In this document: positions 12,547 through 25,629 of the stretch, piece after piece | Position numbering within the stretch: position 1 is the stretch's first letter | Layout: the number at the start of each line of letters is the position of its first letter | Assembly (NCBI RefSeq): GCF_051014685.1 | Contig: NW_027479253.1 | Span: 1-64,000 of the forward strand | Source: Ptiloglossa arizonensis | Lineage: Eukaryota > Arthropoda > Insecta > Hymenoptera > Colletidae | Reading direction: 5' to 3' | Length of the DNA: 64,000 bases | Program-made: the position numbers and the translations under genes | Notes under the pieces: model-generated | What the model saw: the letters and a program-made list of their open reading frames with translations, nothing else | Told to the model about the DNA's origin: nothing | Database searches by the model: none

Positions 12547-13900
12547 GATGCAATAGGAATTTTTGGGTTAGGTCAATCCGTTCGCGAGATATGGGACTTT
12601 GAAGCTAGGAAATGGTTGACAAGACAACAAATTTTTCGCACTTCTGCTGCTCCAATCGCTTAACCAGAATGGCCTAGGGGAAAAATACACGTACCGTTGT
12701 AATCGGGCGAGTTTCTACTTTCAAATGCAATAGGAATTTTTGGGTTAGGTCAATCCGTTCGCGAGATATGGCAGTTTGAAGCCAAGAAATGGTTGAGAAG
12801 GCAAAAATTTTTTCGCACTTCTGCTGCTCCAAACGCTTAACCAGAATGGCTTAGGGAAAAAATACACATACCGTTGTAATCGGACGAGTTTCTACTTTCA
12901 GATGCAATAGGTATTTTTGGGTTAGGTCAATCCGTTCGCGGGATAAGGGAGTTTGAAGCCAAGAAATGGTTGAGAATGCAAAAAATTTTTCGCAATTCTG
13001 CTGCACCAAACACTTAACAAGAATGGTCTAGGGAAAAAATACACATACCGCTGTAGTCGGCCGAGATTCTACTTTCAGATGCAATAGGAATTTTTGGGTT
13101 AGGCCAATCCGTTCGCGAGATATGGGAGTTTGAAGCTAAGAAATGGTTGAGAAGACAACAAATTTTTCCCAATTCTGCTGCTCCAAACGCTTAACCAGAA
13201 TGGCCTAGGGCAAAAATACACATACCGTTGTAATCGGGCGAGTTTCTACATTCACACGCAACAGGAATTTTTGGGTTAGTTCAATCCGTTCCCGAGATAT
13301 GGGAGTTTGAACTAAGAAATGGTTGAGAAGAGAACAAATTTTTCGCAATGCTGCTGCTCCAAACGCTTAACCAAAATGGCCTAGGGAAAAAATACACATA
13401 CCGTTGTAATCGGGCGAGTTTCTACTTTCACACGCAACAGGAATTTTTGGGTTAGGTCAATCCGTTCGCGAGATATGGGAGTTTGAAGCCAAGAAATGGT
13501 TGAGAAGGCATAAAATTTTTCGCAATTCTGCCACTCCAAACGCTTAACCAGAATGGCCTAGGGAAAAAATACACATACCGCTGTAGTCGGGCGAGTTTCT
13601 ACTTTCAAATGCAATAGGAATTTGTGGGTTAGGTCAATCCGTTCGCGAGATATGGCAGTTTGAAGCCAAGAAATGGTTGAGAAGGCAAAAAATTTTTCGC
13701 AATTCTGCTGCTCCAAACGCTTAACCAGAATGGCCTAGGGAAAAAATACACATACCGTTGTAATCGGACGAGTTTCTACTTTCAGATGCAATAGGAATTT
13801 TTGGGTTAGGTCAATCCGTTCGCGGGATATGGGAGTTTGAAGCCAAGAAATGGTTGAGAAGGCAAAAAATTTTTCGCAATTCTGCTGCTCCAAACGCTTA
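11250..13900. repeat. Duplicated segment SD3, copy a
   Basis: This run (I-M-A-B-C-D/J-K-A-B-C-D-E-F-G-H) aligns to about 18680-21320 at an offset near 7,425-7,430 bp, about 42 monomers. A monomers at 11708 and 12596 pair with 19137 and 20024. Differences noticed include cttaacaag against cttaaccag, cggccgag against cgggcgag, and ttcccaattc against ttcgcaattc. Boundaries are approximate. Confidence 0.7.
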
Positions 13901-13916
13901 ACCAGAATGGCCTAGG
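12547..13916. repeat. Duplicated segment SD2, copy b
   Basis: Copy of bases 1-1363, with intact homopolymers where the left copy is damaged. The order is A-B-C-D-E-F-G-H. The last monomer (about 13785) is a junction: it begins as H (gcgggatatggg), but from about 13826 it matches the D' monomer at 2688, leading into the next N. This is the point where the 11.1-kb duplication was joined. Confidence 0.85.
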
Positions 13917-16900
13917 GAAATAATACACATAACGTTGAAATCGGGTGAGTTTCTACTTTCAGTTACAATAGGAATTTTTGGGTTAGGTCAATCCGTTCGC
14001 GAGATATGGGACTTTGAAGCTAAGAATTGGTTGAAAATACAACAAATTTTTCGCACTTCTGCTGCTCCAATCGCTTAACCAGAATGGCCTAGGGGAAAAA
14101 TACACGTACCGTTGTAATCGGGCGAGTTTCTACTTTCAAATGCAATAGGAATTTTTGGGTTAGGTCAATCCGTTCGCGAGATATGGGACTTTGAAGCTAG
14201 GAAATGGTTGACAAGACAACAAATTTTTCGCACTTCTGCTGCTCCAATCGCTTAACCAGAATGGCCTAGGGGAAAAATACACGTACCGTTGTAATCGGGC
14301 GAGCTTCTACTTTCAAATGCAATAGGAATTTGTGGGTTAGGTCAATCCGTTCGCGAGATATGGCAGTTTGAAGCCAAGAAATGGTTGAGAAGGCAAAAAA
14401 TTTTTCGCAATTCTGCTGCTCCAAACGCTTAACCAGAATGGCCTAGGGAAAAAATACACATACCGTTGTAATCGGACGAGTTTCTACTTCCAGATGCAAT
14501 AGGAATTTTTGGGTTAGGTCAATCCGTTCGCGGGATATGGGAGTTTGAAGCCAAGAAATGGTTGAGAAGGCAAAAAATTTTTCGCAATTCTGCTGCTCCA
14601 AACGCTTAACCAGAATGGCCTAGAGAAAAAATACACATACCGTTGTAATCGGGCGAGTTTCTACATTCGGATGCAATAGGAATTTTTGGGTTAGGTCAAT
14701 CCGTCGCGAGATATGGGAGTTTGAAGCTAAGAAATGGTTGAGATGAGAACAAATTTTTCGCAATTCTGCTGCTCCAAACGCTTAACCAGAATGGCCTAGG
14801 GCAAAAATACACATACCGTTGTAATCGGGCGAGTTTCTACATTCACACGCAACAGGAATTTTTGGGTTAGTTCAATCCGTTCCCGAGATATGGGAGTTTG
14901 AACTAAGAAATGGTTGAGAAGAGAACAAATTTTTCGCAATGCTGCTGCTCCAAACGCTTAACCAAAATGGCCTAGGGAAAAAATACACATACCGTTGTAA
15001 TCGGGCGAGTTTCTACTTTCACACGCAACAGGAATTTTTGGGTTAGGTCAATCCGTTCGCGAGATATGGGAGTTTGAAGCCAAGAAATGGTTGAGAAGGC
15101 ATAAAATTTTTCGCAATTCTGCCACTCCAAACGCTTAACCAGAATGGCCTAGGGAAAAAATACACATACCGCTGTAGTCGGGCGAGTTTCTACTTTCAAA
15201 TGCAATAGGAATTTGTGGGTTAGGTCAATCCGTTCGCGAGATATGGCAGTTTGAAGCCAAGAAATGGTTGAGAAGGCAAAAAATTTTTCGCAATTCTGCT
15301 GCTCCAAACGCTTAACCAGAATGGCCTAGGGAAAAAATACACATACCGTTGTAATCGGGCGAGTTTCTACTTTCAGATGCTAAAGGAATTTTTGTTTTGG
15401 GTCAATCCGTTCGCGAGATATGGAAGTTTGAAGCTAAGAAATGGTTGAGAAGACAACAAATTGTTCGCAATTCTGCTGCTCCAAAGGCTTAACCAGAATG
15501 GGCTAGGGAAAAAATACACATACCGTTGTAATCGGGCGAGCTTCTACTTTCACACGCAACAGGAATTTTTGGGTTAGGTCAATCCGTTCGCGAGATATGG
15601 GAGTTTGAAGCCAAGAAATGGTTGAGAAGGCAAAAAATTTTTCGCAATTCTGCTGCTCCAAACGCTTCACCAGAATGGCCTAGAGAAAAAATACACATAC
15701 CGTTGTAATCGGGCGAGTTTCTACATTCAGATGCAATAGGAATTTTTGGGTTAGGTCAATCCGTTCGCGAGATATGGAAGTTTGAAGCTAAGAAATGGTT
15801 GACAAGACAACACATTTTTCGCACTTCTGCTGCTCCAATCGCTTAACCAGAATGGCCTAGGGGAAAAATACACGTACCGTTCTAATCGGGCGAGCTTCTA
15901 CTTTCAAATGCAATAGGAATTTTTGGGTTAGGTCAATCCGTTCGCGAGATATGGCAGTTTGAAGCCAAGAAATGGTTGAGAAGGCAAAAAATTTTTCGCA
16001 CTTCTGCTGCTCCAAACGCTTAACCAGAATGGCCTAGGGAAAAAATACACATACCGTTGTAATCGGACGAGTTTCTACTTTCAGATGCAATAGGAATTTT
16101 TGGGTTAGGTCAATCCGTTCGCGGGATATGGGAGTTTGAAGCCAAGAAATGGTTGAGAATGCAAAAAATTTTTCGCAATTCTGCTGAACCAACCACTTAA
16201 CCAGAATGGTCTAGGGAAAAAATACACATACCGCTGTAGTCGGCCGAGTTTCTACTTTCAGATGCAATAGGAATTTTTGGGTTAGGCCAATCCGTTCGCG
16301 AGATATGGGAGTTTGAAGCCAAGAAATGGTTGAGAAGGCAAAAAATTTTTCGCAATTCTGCTGCTCCAAACGCTTAACCAGAATGGCCTAGGGAAATAAT
16401 ACACATAACGTTGAAATCGGGTGAGTTTCTACTTTCAGTTACAATAGGAATTTTTGGGTTAGGTCAATCCGTTCGCGAGATATGGGACTTTGAAGCTAAG
16501 AATTGGTTGAAAATACAACAAATTTTTCGCACTTCTGCTGCTCCAATCGCTTAACCAGAATGGCCTAGGGGAAAAATACACGTACCGTTGTAATCGGGCG
16601 AGTTTCTACTTTCAAATGCAATAGGAATTTTTGGGTTAGGTCAATCCGTTCGCGAGATATGGGACTTTGAAGCTAGGAAATGGTTGACAAGACAACAAAT
16701 TTTTCGCACTTCTGCTGCTCCAATCGCTTAACCAGAATGGCCTAGGGGAAAAATACACGTACCGTTGTAATCGGGCGAGCTTCTACTTTCAAATGCAATA
16801 GGAATTTTTGGGTTAGGTCAATCCGTTCGCGAGATATGGCAGTTTGAAGCCAAGAAATGGTTGAGAAGGCAAAAAATTTTTCGCACTTCTGCTGTTCCAA

Positions 16901-19479
16901 ACGCTTAACCAGAATGGCTTAGGGAAAAAATACACATACCGTTGTAATCGGACGAGTTTCTACTTTCAGATGCAATTGGTATTTTTGGGTTAGGTCAATC
17001 CGTTCGCGGGATAAGGGAGTTTGAAGCCAAGAAATGGTTGAGAATGCAAAAAATTTTTCGCAATTCTGCTGCACCAAACACTTAACCAGAATGGTCTAGG
17101 GAAAAAATACACATACCGTTGTAGTCGGGCGAGATTCTACTTTCAGATGCAATAGGAATTTTTGGGTTAGGCCAATCCGTTCGCGAAATATGGGAGTTTG
17201 AAGCTAAGAAATGGTTGAGAAGGCATAAAATTTTTCGCAATTCTGCCACTCCAAACGCTTAACCAGAATGGCCTAGGGAAAAAATACACATACCGCTGTA
17301 GTCGGGCGAGTTTCTACTTTCAAATGCAGTAGGAATTTGTGGGTTAGGTCAATCCGTTCGCGAGATATGGCAGTTTGAAGCCAAGAAATGGTTGAGAAGG
17401 CAAAAAATTTTTCGCAATTCTGCTGCTCCAAACGCTTAAGCAGAATGGCCTAGGGAAAAAATACACATACCGTTGTAATCGGACGAGTTTCTACTTTCAG
17501 ATGCAATAGGAACTTTTGGGTTAGGTCAATCCGTTCGCGGGATATGGGAGTTTGAAGCCAAGAAATGGTTGAGAAGGCAAAAAATTTTTCGCAATTCTGC
17601 TGCTCCAAACGCTTAACCAGAATGGCCTAGAGAAAAAATACACATACCGTTGTAATCGGGCGAGTTTCTACATTCGGATGCAATAGGAATTTTTGGGTTA
17701 GGTCAATCCGTCGCGAGATATGGGAGTTTGAAGCTAAGAAATGGTTGAGATGAGAACAAATTTTTCGCAATTCTGCTGCTCCAAACGCTTAACCAGAACG
17801 GCCTAGGGCAAAAATACACATACCGTTGTAATCGGGCGAGTTTCTACATTCACACGCAACAGGAATTTTTGGGTTAGTTCAATCCGTTCCCGAGATATGG
17901 GAGTTTGAACTAAGAAATGGTTGAGAAGAGAACAAATTTTTCGCAATGCTGCTGCTCCAAACGCTTAACCAAAATGGCCTAGGGAAAAAATACACATACC
18001 GTTGTAATCGGGCGAGTTTCTACTTTCACACGCAACAGGAATTTTTGGGTTAGGTCAATCCGTTCGCGAGATATGGGAGTTTGAACTAAGAAATGGTTGA
18101 GAAGAGAACAAATTTTTCGCAATTCTGCTGCTCCAAACGCTTAACCAGAATGGCCTAGGGAAAAAATACACATACCGTTGTAATCGGGCGAGTTTCTACT
18201 TTCAGATGCTATAGGAATTTTTGGGTTGGGTCAATCCGTTCGCGAGATATGGAAGTTTGAAGCTAAGAAATGGTTGACAAGACAACACATTTTTCGCACT
18301 TCTGCTGCTCCAATCGCTTAACCAGAATGGCCTAGGGGAAAAATACACGTACCGTTATAATCGGGCGAGCTTCTACTTTCAAATGCAATAGGAATTTTTG
18401 GGTTAGGTCAATCCGTTCGCGAGATATGGCAGTTTGAAGCCAAGAAATGGTTGAGAAGGCAAAAAATTTTTCGCACTTCTGCTGCTCCAAACGCTTAACC
18501 AGAATGGCCTAGGGAAAAAATACACATACCGTTGTAATCGACGAGTTTCTACTTTCAGATGCAATAGTAATTTTTGGGTTAGGTCAATCCGTTCGCGGGA
18601 TATGGGAGTTTGAAGCCAAGAAATGGTTGAGAAGGCAAAAATTTTTCGCAATTCTGCTGCTCCAAACGCTTAACCAGAATGGCCTAGAGAAAAAATACAC
18701 ATACCGTTGTAATCAGGCGAGTTTCTACATTCAGATGCAATAGGAATTTTTGGGTTAGGTCAATCCGTCGCGAGATATGGGAGTTTGAAGCTAAGAAATG
18801 GTTGAGATGAGAACAAATTTTTCGCAATTCTGCTGCTCCAAACGCTTAACCAGAATGGCCTAGGGAAAAATTACGCATACCGCTGTAATCGGGCGAGTTT
18901 CTACTTTCAGACGCAGCAGGAATTTTTGGGTTCGGGCAATCCGTTCGCGAGGTATGGGACTTTGAAGCTAAGAAATGGTTGAGAAGACAACAAACTTGTC
19001 GCACTTCTGCTGCTCCAAACGGTTAACCAGAATGGCTTAGGGAAAAAATACACATACCGTTGTAATCGGACGAGTTTCTACATTCAGATGCAATAGGAAT
19101 TTTTGGGTTAGGTCAATCCGTTCGCGAGATATGGGACTTTGAAGCTAGGAAATGGTTGACAAGACAACAAATTTTCGCACTTCTGCTGCTCCAATCGCTT
19201 AACCAGAATGGCCTAGGGGAAAAATACACGTACCGTTGTAATCGGGCGAGTTTCTACTTTCAAATGCAATAGGAATTTTTGGGTTAGGTCAATCCGTTCG
19301 CGAGATATGGCAGTTTTAAGCCAAGAAATGGTTGAGAAGGCAAAAAATTTTTCGCACTTCTGCTGCTCCAAACGCTTAACCAGAATGGCTTAGGGAAAAA
19401 ATACACATACCGTTGTAATCGGACGAGTTTCTACTTTCAGATGCAATAGGTATTTTTGGGTTAGGTCAATCCGTTCGCG
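13826..19479. repeat. Large segmental duplication SD1, copy b
   Basis: Partner of 2688-8167, 5,654 bp, longer by one N monomer at about 16438-16614. It contains the second clean 14-monomer unit and the same chimeric monomers as copy a, so those chimeras predate the duplication. Small private changes include tttttgttttggg near 15.39 kb, cttaagcag near 17.44 kb, and single-base losses near 18.54, 18.64 and 19.17 kb. Confidence 0.88.
13962..16437. repeat. 14-monomer higher-order repeat, unit 2
   Basis: The order is N-A-G-H-I-E-F-G-J-K-A'-B-C'-D', exactly the order and the 2,476-bp length of 2824-5299. It is followed directly by another N at 16438, showing that the unit was tandem. Copy a lost that second N. 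Confidence 0.85.
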
Positions 19480-22400
19480 GGATAAGGGAGTTTGAAGCCA
19501 AGAAATGGTTGAGAATGCAAAAAATTTTTCGCAATTCTGCTGCACCAAACACTTAACCAGAATGGTCTAGGGAAAAAATACACATACCGCTGTAGTCGGG
19601 CGAGATTCTACTTTCAGATGCAATAGGAATTTTTGGGTTACGCCAATCCGTTCGCGAGATATGGGAGTTTGAAGCTAAGAAATGGTTGAGAAGACAACAA
19701 ATTGTTCGCAATTCTGCTGCTCCAAACGCTTAACCAGAATGGGCTAGGGACAAAATACACATACCGTTGTAATCGGGCGAGCTTCTACTTTCACACGCAA
19801 CAGGAATTTTTGGGTTAGGTCAATCCGTTCGCGAGATATGGGAGTTTGAAGCCAAGAAATGGTTGAGAAGGCAAAAAATTTTTCGCAATTCTGCTGCTCC
19901 AAACGCTTCACCAGAATGGCCTAGAGAAAAAATACACATACCGTTGTAATCGGGCGAGTTTCTACATTCAGATGCAATAGGAATTTTTGGGTTAGGTCAA
20001 TCCGTTCGCGAGATATGGGACTTTGAAGCTAGGAAATGGTTGACAAGACAACAAATTTTTCGCACTTCTGCTGCTCCAATCGCTTAACCAGAATGGCCTA
20101 GGGGAAAAATACACGTACCGTTGTAATCGGGCGAGTTTCTACTTTCAAATGCAATAGCAATTTTTGGGTTAGGTCAATCCGTTCGCGAGATATGGCAGTT
20201 TGAAGCCAAGAAATCGTTGAGAAGGCAAAAAATTTTTCGCACTTCTGCTGCTCCAAACGCTTAACCAGAATGGCTTAGGGAAAAAATACACATACCGTTG
20301 TAATCGGACGAGTTTCTACTTTCAGATGCAATAGGTATTTTTGGGTTAGGTCAATCCGTTCGCGGGATAAGGGAGTTTGAAGCCAAGAAATGGTTGAGAA
20401 TGCAAAAAATTTTTCGCAATTCTGCTGCACCAAACACTTAACCAGAATGGTCTAGGGAAAAAATACACATACCGCTGTAGTCGGGCGAGATTCTACTTTC
20501 AGATGCAATAGGAATTTTTGGGTTAGGCCAATCCGTTCGCGAGATATGGGAGTTTGAAGCTAAGAAATGGTTGAGAAGACAACAAATTTTTCGCAATTCT
20601 GCTGCTCCAAACGCTTAACCAGAATGGCCTAGGGCAAAAATACACATACCGTTGTAATCGGGCGAGTTTCTACATTCACACGCAACAGGAATTTTTGGTT
20701 AGTTCAATCCGTTCCCGAGATATGGGAGTTTGAACTAAGAAATGGTTGAGAAGAGAACAAATTTTTCGCAATGCTGCTGCTCCAAACGCTTAACCAAAAT
20801 GGCCTAGGGAAAAAATACACATACCGTTGTAATCGGGCGAGTTTCTACTTTCACACGCAACAGGAATTTTTGGGTTAGGTCAATCCGTTCGCGAGATATG
20901 GGAGTTTGAAGCCAAGAAATGGTTGAGAAGGCATAAAATTTTTCGCAATTCTGCCACTCCAAACGCTTAACCAGAATGGCCTAGGGAAAAAATACACATA
21001 CCGCTGTAGTCGGGCGAGTTTCTACTTTCAAATGCAATAGGAATTTGTGGGTTAGGTCAATCCGTTCGCGAGATATGGCAGTTTGAAGCCAAGAAATGGT
21101 TGAGAAGGCAAAAAATTTTTCGCAATTCTGCTGCTCCAAACGCTTAACCAGAATGGCCTAGGGAAAAAATACACATACCGTTGTAATCGGACGAGTTTCT
21201 ACTTTCAGATGCAATAGGAATTTTTGGGTTAGGTCAATCCGTTCGCGGGATATGGGAGTTTGAAGCCAAGAAATGGTTGAGAAGGCAAAAAATTTTTCGC
21301 AATTCTGCTGCTCCAAACGCTTAACCAGAATGGCCTAGAGAAAAAATACACATACCGTTGTATTCGGGCGAGTTTCTACATTCGGATGCAATAGGAATTT
21401 TTGGGTTAGGTCAATCCGTCGCGAGATATGGGAGTTTGAAGCTAAGAAATGGTTGAGATGAGAACAAATTTTTCGCAATTCTGCTGCTCCAAACGCTTAA
21501 CCAGAATGGCCTAGGGCAAAAATACACATACCGTTGTAATCGGGCGAGTTTCTACATTCACACGCAACAGGAATTTTTGGGTTAGTTCAATCCGTTCCCG
21601 AGATATGGGAGTTTGAACTAAGAAATGGTTGAGAAGAGAACAAATTTTTCGCAATGCTGCTGCTCCAAACGCTTAACCAAAATGGCCTAGGGAAAAAATA
21701 CACATACCGTTGTAATCGGGCGAGTTTCTACTTTCACACGCGACAGGAATTTTTGGGTTAGGTCAATCCGTTCGCGAGATATGGGAGTTTGAAGACAAGA
21801 AATGGTTGAGAAGGCATAAAATTTTTCGCAATTCTGACACTCCAAACGCTTAACCAGAATGGCCTAGGGAAAAAATACACATAACGCTGTAGTCGGGCGA
21901 GTTTCTACTTTCAAATGCAATAGCAATTTGTGGGTTAGGTCAATCCGTTCGCGAGATATGGCAGTTTGAAGCCAAGAAATGGTTGAGAAGGCAAAAAATT
22001 TTTCGCAATTCTGCTGCTCCAAACGCTTAACCAGAATGGCCTAGGGAAAAAATACACATACCGTTGTAATCGGGCGAGTTTCTACTTTCAGATGCTATAG
22101 GAATTTTTGGGTTGGGTCAATCCGTTCGCGAGATATGGCAGTTTGAAGCTAAGAAATGGTTGACAAGACAACACATTTTTCGCACTTCTGCTGCTCCAAT
22201 CGCTTAACCAGAATGGCCTAGGGGAAAAATACACGTACCGTTCTAATCGGGCGAGCTTCTACTTTCAAATGCAATAGGAATTTTTGGGTTAGGTCAATCC
22301 GTTCGCGAGATATGGCAGTTTGAAGCCAAGAAATGGTTGAGAAGGCAAAAAATTTTTCGCACTTCTGCTGCTCCAAACGCTTAACCAGAATGGCCTAGGG

Positions 22401-22880
22401 AAAAAATACACATACCGTTGTAATCGGACGAGTTTCTACTTTCAGATGCAATAGGAATTTTTGGGTTAGGTCAATCCGTTCGCGGGATATGGGAGTTTGA
22501 AGCCAAGAAATGGTTGAGAAGGCAAAAAATTTTTCATAATTCTGCTGCTCCAAACGCTTAACCAGAATGGCCTAGAGAAAAAATACACATACCGTTGTAA
22601 TCGGGCGAGTTTCTACATTCAGATGCAATAGGAATTTTTGGGTTAGGTCAATCCGTCGCGAGATATGGGAGTTTGAAGCTAAGAAATGGTTGAGATGAGA
22701 ACAAATTTTTCGCAATTCTGCTGCTCCAAACGCTTAACCAGAATGGCCTAGGGAAAAATTACGCATACCGCTGTAATCGGGCGAGTTTCTACTTTCAGAC
22801 GCAGCAGGAATTTTTGGGTTCGGGCAATCCGTTCGCGAGGTATGGGACTTTGAAGCTAAGAGATGGTTGGGAAGACAACA
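19480..22880. repeat. Domain 1 satellite block, right end
   Basis: The monomer order is C (rest), D/J, K, A, B, C, D, E, F, G, H, I, E, F, G, J', B, H, I and M. The first part pairs with 12.0-13.9 kb (SD3). From the I monomer near 21416 it resembles 10.6-11.1 kb. From the J' monomer near 22.09 kb to about 22.86 kb it matches 8.3-9.07 kb, with gctatagg and ttctaatcgggcgagcttc. The F monomer near 21.74 kb has private changes (gaagacaag, ctgacactcc, ataacgctg). Confidence 0.75.
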
Positions 22881-22972
22881 AATTTGTCGCACATCTGCTG
22901 CTCCAAACGGTTAACCAGAATGGCCTAAGGAAAAGATATACATACCGTTGTAATCGGGCGAGTTTCTACTTT
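22796..22972. repeat. Domain-boundary M monomer
   Basis: The left half continues the domain 1 context shared with 9.0 kb (gacgcagcagg, ttcgggcaatcc). The right half has changes typical of domain 2, ending cctaaggaaaagatatac, a phrase found again near 30.0 and 36.9 kb. It also carries private changes agatggttgggaag and gcacatctg. I place the switch between the two subfamilies inside this unit. Confidence 0.65.
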
Positions 22973-23151
22973 CAGATGCAATAGGAATTTTTGGGTTAGG
23001 TCAATCCGTTCGCGAGATAAGGGAGTTTGAAGACTAGAAATGGTTGAGAAGGCAACAAATTTTTCGCAATTCTGCTGCTCCAAACGCTTAACCAGCATGG
23101 GCTAGGGAAAAAATACACATACCGTTGTAATCGGGCGAGTTTCTACATTCA

Positions 23152-25098
23152 GATGCAATAGGAATTTTTGGGTTAGGTCAATCCGCTGGCGAGATATGGG
23201 AGTTTGAAGCTAAGAAATGGTTGAGTAGACAGCAAATTTGTCGCAATTCTGCTGCTCCAAACGCTTAACCAGAATGGCCTAAGGAAAAAATACAGATACC
23301 GTTGTAATCGGCGGAGTGTCTACTTTCAGATACAATAGGAATTTTTGGGTTAGGTCAATCCGCTCGCGAGATATGGGAGTTTGAAGCTAAGAAATGGTTG
23401 AGAAGACAACAAAACTGTCGCACTTCTGCTGCTCCAAACGCTTAACCAGAATGGCCTAAGGAAAAAATACACATACCGTTGTAATCGGGCGAGTTTCTAC
23501 ATTCAGATGCAATAGGAATTTTTGGGTTCGGGCAATCCGTTCGCGAGGTATGGGACTTTGAAGCTAAGAAATGGTTGAGAAGACAACAAATTTTCCGCAA
23601 TTCTGCTGCTCCAAACGCTTAACCAGAATGGGCTAGGGAAAACATACACATACCGTTGTAATCGGGCGAGTTTCTACTTTCACACGCAATAGGAATTTTT
23701 GGGTTAGGTCAATCCGTTCGCGAGATATGGGAGTTTGAAGCCAAGAAATGGTTGAGAAGGCATAAAATTTTTCGCAATTCTGCTGTTCCAAACGCTTAAC
23801 CAGAATGGCCTAGGGAAAAATTACGCATACCGTTGTAATCGGGCGAGTTTCTACTTTCAGACGCAGCAGGAATTTTTGGGTTCGGGCAATCCGTTCGCGA
23901 GGTATGGGACTTTGAAGCTAAGAAATGGTTGAGAAGACAACAAATTGTTCGCAATTCTGCTGCTCCAAAGGCTTAACCAGAATGGGCTAGGGAAAAAATA
24001 CACATACCGTTGTAATCGGGCGAGCTTCTACTTTCACACGCAACAGGAATTATTGGGTTAGGTCAATCCGTTCGCGAGATATGGGAGTTTGAAGCCAAGA
24101 AATGGTTGAGAAGGCAAAAAATTTTTCGCAATTCTGCTGCTCCAAACGCTTAACCAGAATGGCCTAGGGAAAAAATACACACACCGTTGTAATCGGGCGA
24201 GTTTCTACTTTCAGACGCAGCAGGAATTTTTGGGTTCGGGCAATCCGTTCGCGAGGTATGGGACTTTGAAGCTAAGAAATGGTTGAGAAGACAACAAATT
24301 TTTCGCAATTCTGCTGCCCCAAACGCTTAACCAGAATGGCCTAGGGAAAAAATACACATACCGTTGTAATCGGGCGAGTTTCTACTTTCACACGCAACAG
24401 GAATTTTTGGGTTAGGTCAATCCGTTCGCGAGATATGGGAGTTTGAAACCATGAAGTGGTTGAGAAGGCATAAAATTTTTCACAATTCTGCTGCTCCAAA
24501 CGCTTAACCAGAATGGCCTAGGGAAAAAATACACATACAGTTGTAATCGGGCGAGTTTCTACATTCAGATGCAATAGCAATTTTTGGGTTAGGTCAATCC
24601 GTTCGCGAGATATGAGAGTTTGAAGACTAGAAATGGTTGAGAAGGCAACTAATTTTTCGCAATTCTGCTGCTCCAAACGCTTAACCAGCATGGCCTAGGG
24701 AAAAAATACACATACCGTTGTAATCGGGCGAGTTTCTACATTCAGATGCAATAGGAATTTTTGGGTTAGGTCAATCCGCTCGCGAGATACGGGAGTTTGA
24801 AGCTAAGAAATGGTTGAGAAGACAACAAATTTGTCGCACTTCTGCTGCTCCAAACGCTTAACAAGAATGGCCTAAGGAAAAAATACACATACCGTTGTAA
24901 TCGGGCGAGTTTCTACTTTCAGATGCAATAGGAATTTTTGGGTTCGGGCAATCCGTTCGCGAGGTATGGGACTTTGAAGCTAAGAAATGGTTGAGAAGAC
25001 AACAAATTTTCCGCAATTCTGCTGCTCCAAACGCTTAACCAGAATGGGCTAGGGAAAAAATACACATACCGTTGTAATCGGGCGAGTTTCTACATTCA
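23152..25098. repeat. 11-monomer unit, L-to-L, copy 1
   Basis: The unit is 1,947 bp, exactly 11 times 177. The order is L-X-Q-R'-M/J-K-M-S-W-P-Q, and the next L starts at 25099. L is marked by cgctggcgag and X by gatacaatagg. M/J joins an M start (gacgcagcagg) to a J end (attgttcgc, ccaaaggc). S here reads gaaaccatgaagtgg. The same length recurs at 41733 and 49697 with different inner content. Confidence 0.75.
24778..24794 (+). other. CENP-B-box-like 17-mer, ACGGG form (P variant)
   Basis: The P monomers of domain 2 carry gctcgcgagatacggga. Here the CGGG half is perfect, but the first T of TTCG is C, so again eight of nine fixed positions match, with the mismatch in the other half. I see this form about eleven times, for example near 26.57, 28.33, 32.04, 33.28, 35.40, 45.84, 51.33, 53.45, 59.82 and 62.66 kb. 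I saw no monomer with both halves perfect. Confidence 0.35.
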
Positions 25099-25629
25099 GA
25101 TGCAATAGGAATTTTTGGGTTAGGTCAATCCGCTGGCGAGATATGGGAGTTTGAAGCTAAGAAATGGTTGAGTAGACAACAAATTTGTCGCACTTCTGCT
25201 GCTCCAAACGCTTGACCAGAACGGCCTAAGGAAAAAATACACATACCGTTGTAATCGGGCAAGTGTCTACTTTCAGATACAATAGGAATTTTTGGGTTAG
25301 GTCAATCCGCTAGCGAGATATGGGAGTTTGAAGCTAAGAAATGGTTGAGAAGACAACAAACTTGTCGCACTTCTGCTGCTCCAAACGCTTAACCAGAATG
25401 GCCTAAGGAAAAAATACACATACCGTTGTAATCGGGCGAGTTTCTACATTCAGATGCAATAGGAATTTTTGGGTTCGGGCAATCCGTTCGCGAGGTATGG
25501 GACTTTGATGCTAAGAAATGGTTGAGAAGACAACAAATTTTTCGCAATTCTGCTGCCCCAAACGCTTAACCAGAATGGCCTAGGGGAAAAATACACATAC
25601 CGTTGTAATCGGGCGAGTTTCTACTTTCA
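25099..25629. repeat. Satellite trimer L-X-M/Q
   Basis: Three monomers bridge the 11-monomer unit and the first S cassette. L has cttgaccagaacgg, a private pair of changes shared with the L monomer near 32.39 kb (offset 7,256). X reads gggcaagtgtctac. The third starts like Q (ttcgggcaatcc), has gactttgatgctaag, and ends like M (gctgcccc, taggggaaaa). The copy near 32.4-32.7 kb lacks X. Confidence 0.7.

Larger units (their letters stand above)
1..22880. repeat. Domain 1: satellite subfamily with A/B/E/G/H/I variants
   Basis: About 129 monomers. Diagnostic variants are gaagctaggaaatgg (A), ttagttcaatccgttcccgag (E), ccgtcgcgag with gagatgagaac (I), and gcgggatatggg with cctagag (H). The promoter-like phrase acgtaccg and the word ccaatcgc also mark A. 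E and I monomers are one base shorter than consensus, which accounts for most of the 39-base shortfall from exact 177-bp spacing. The A word is absent after about 20.0 kb. The word cctaagg, frequent later, is not seen before about 22.92 kb. The right limit lies between about 22,860 and 22,925, inside an M-type monomer. Confidence 0.85.
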
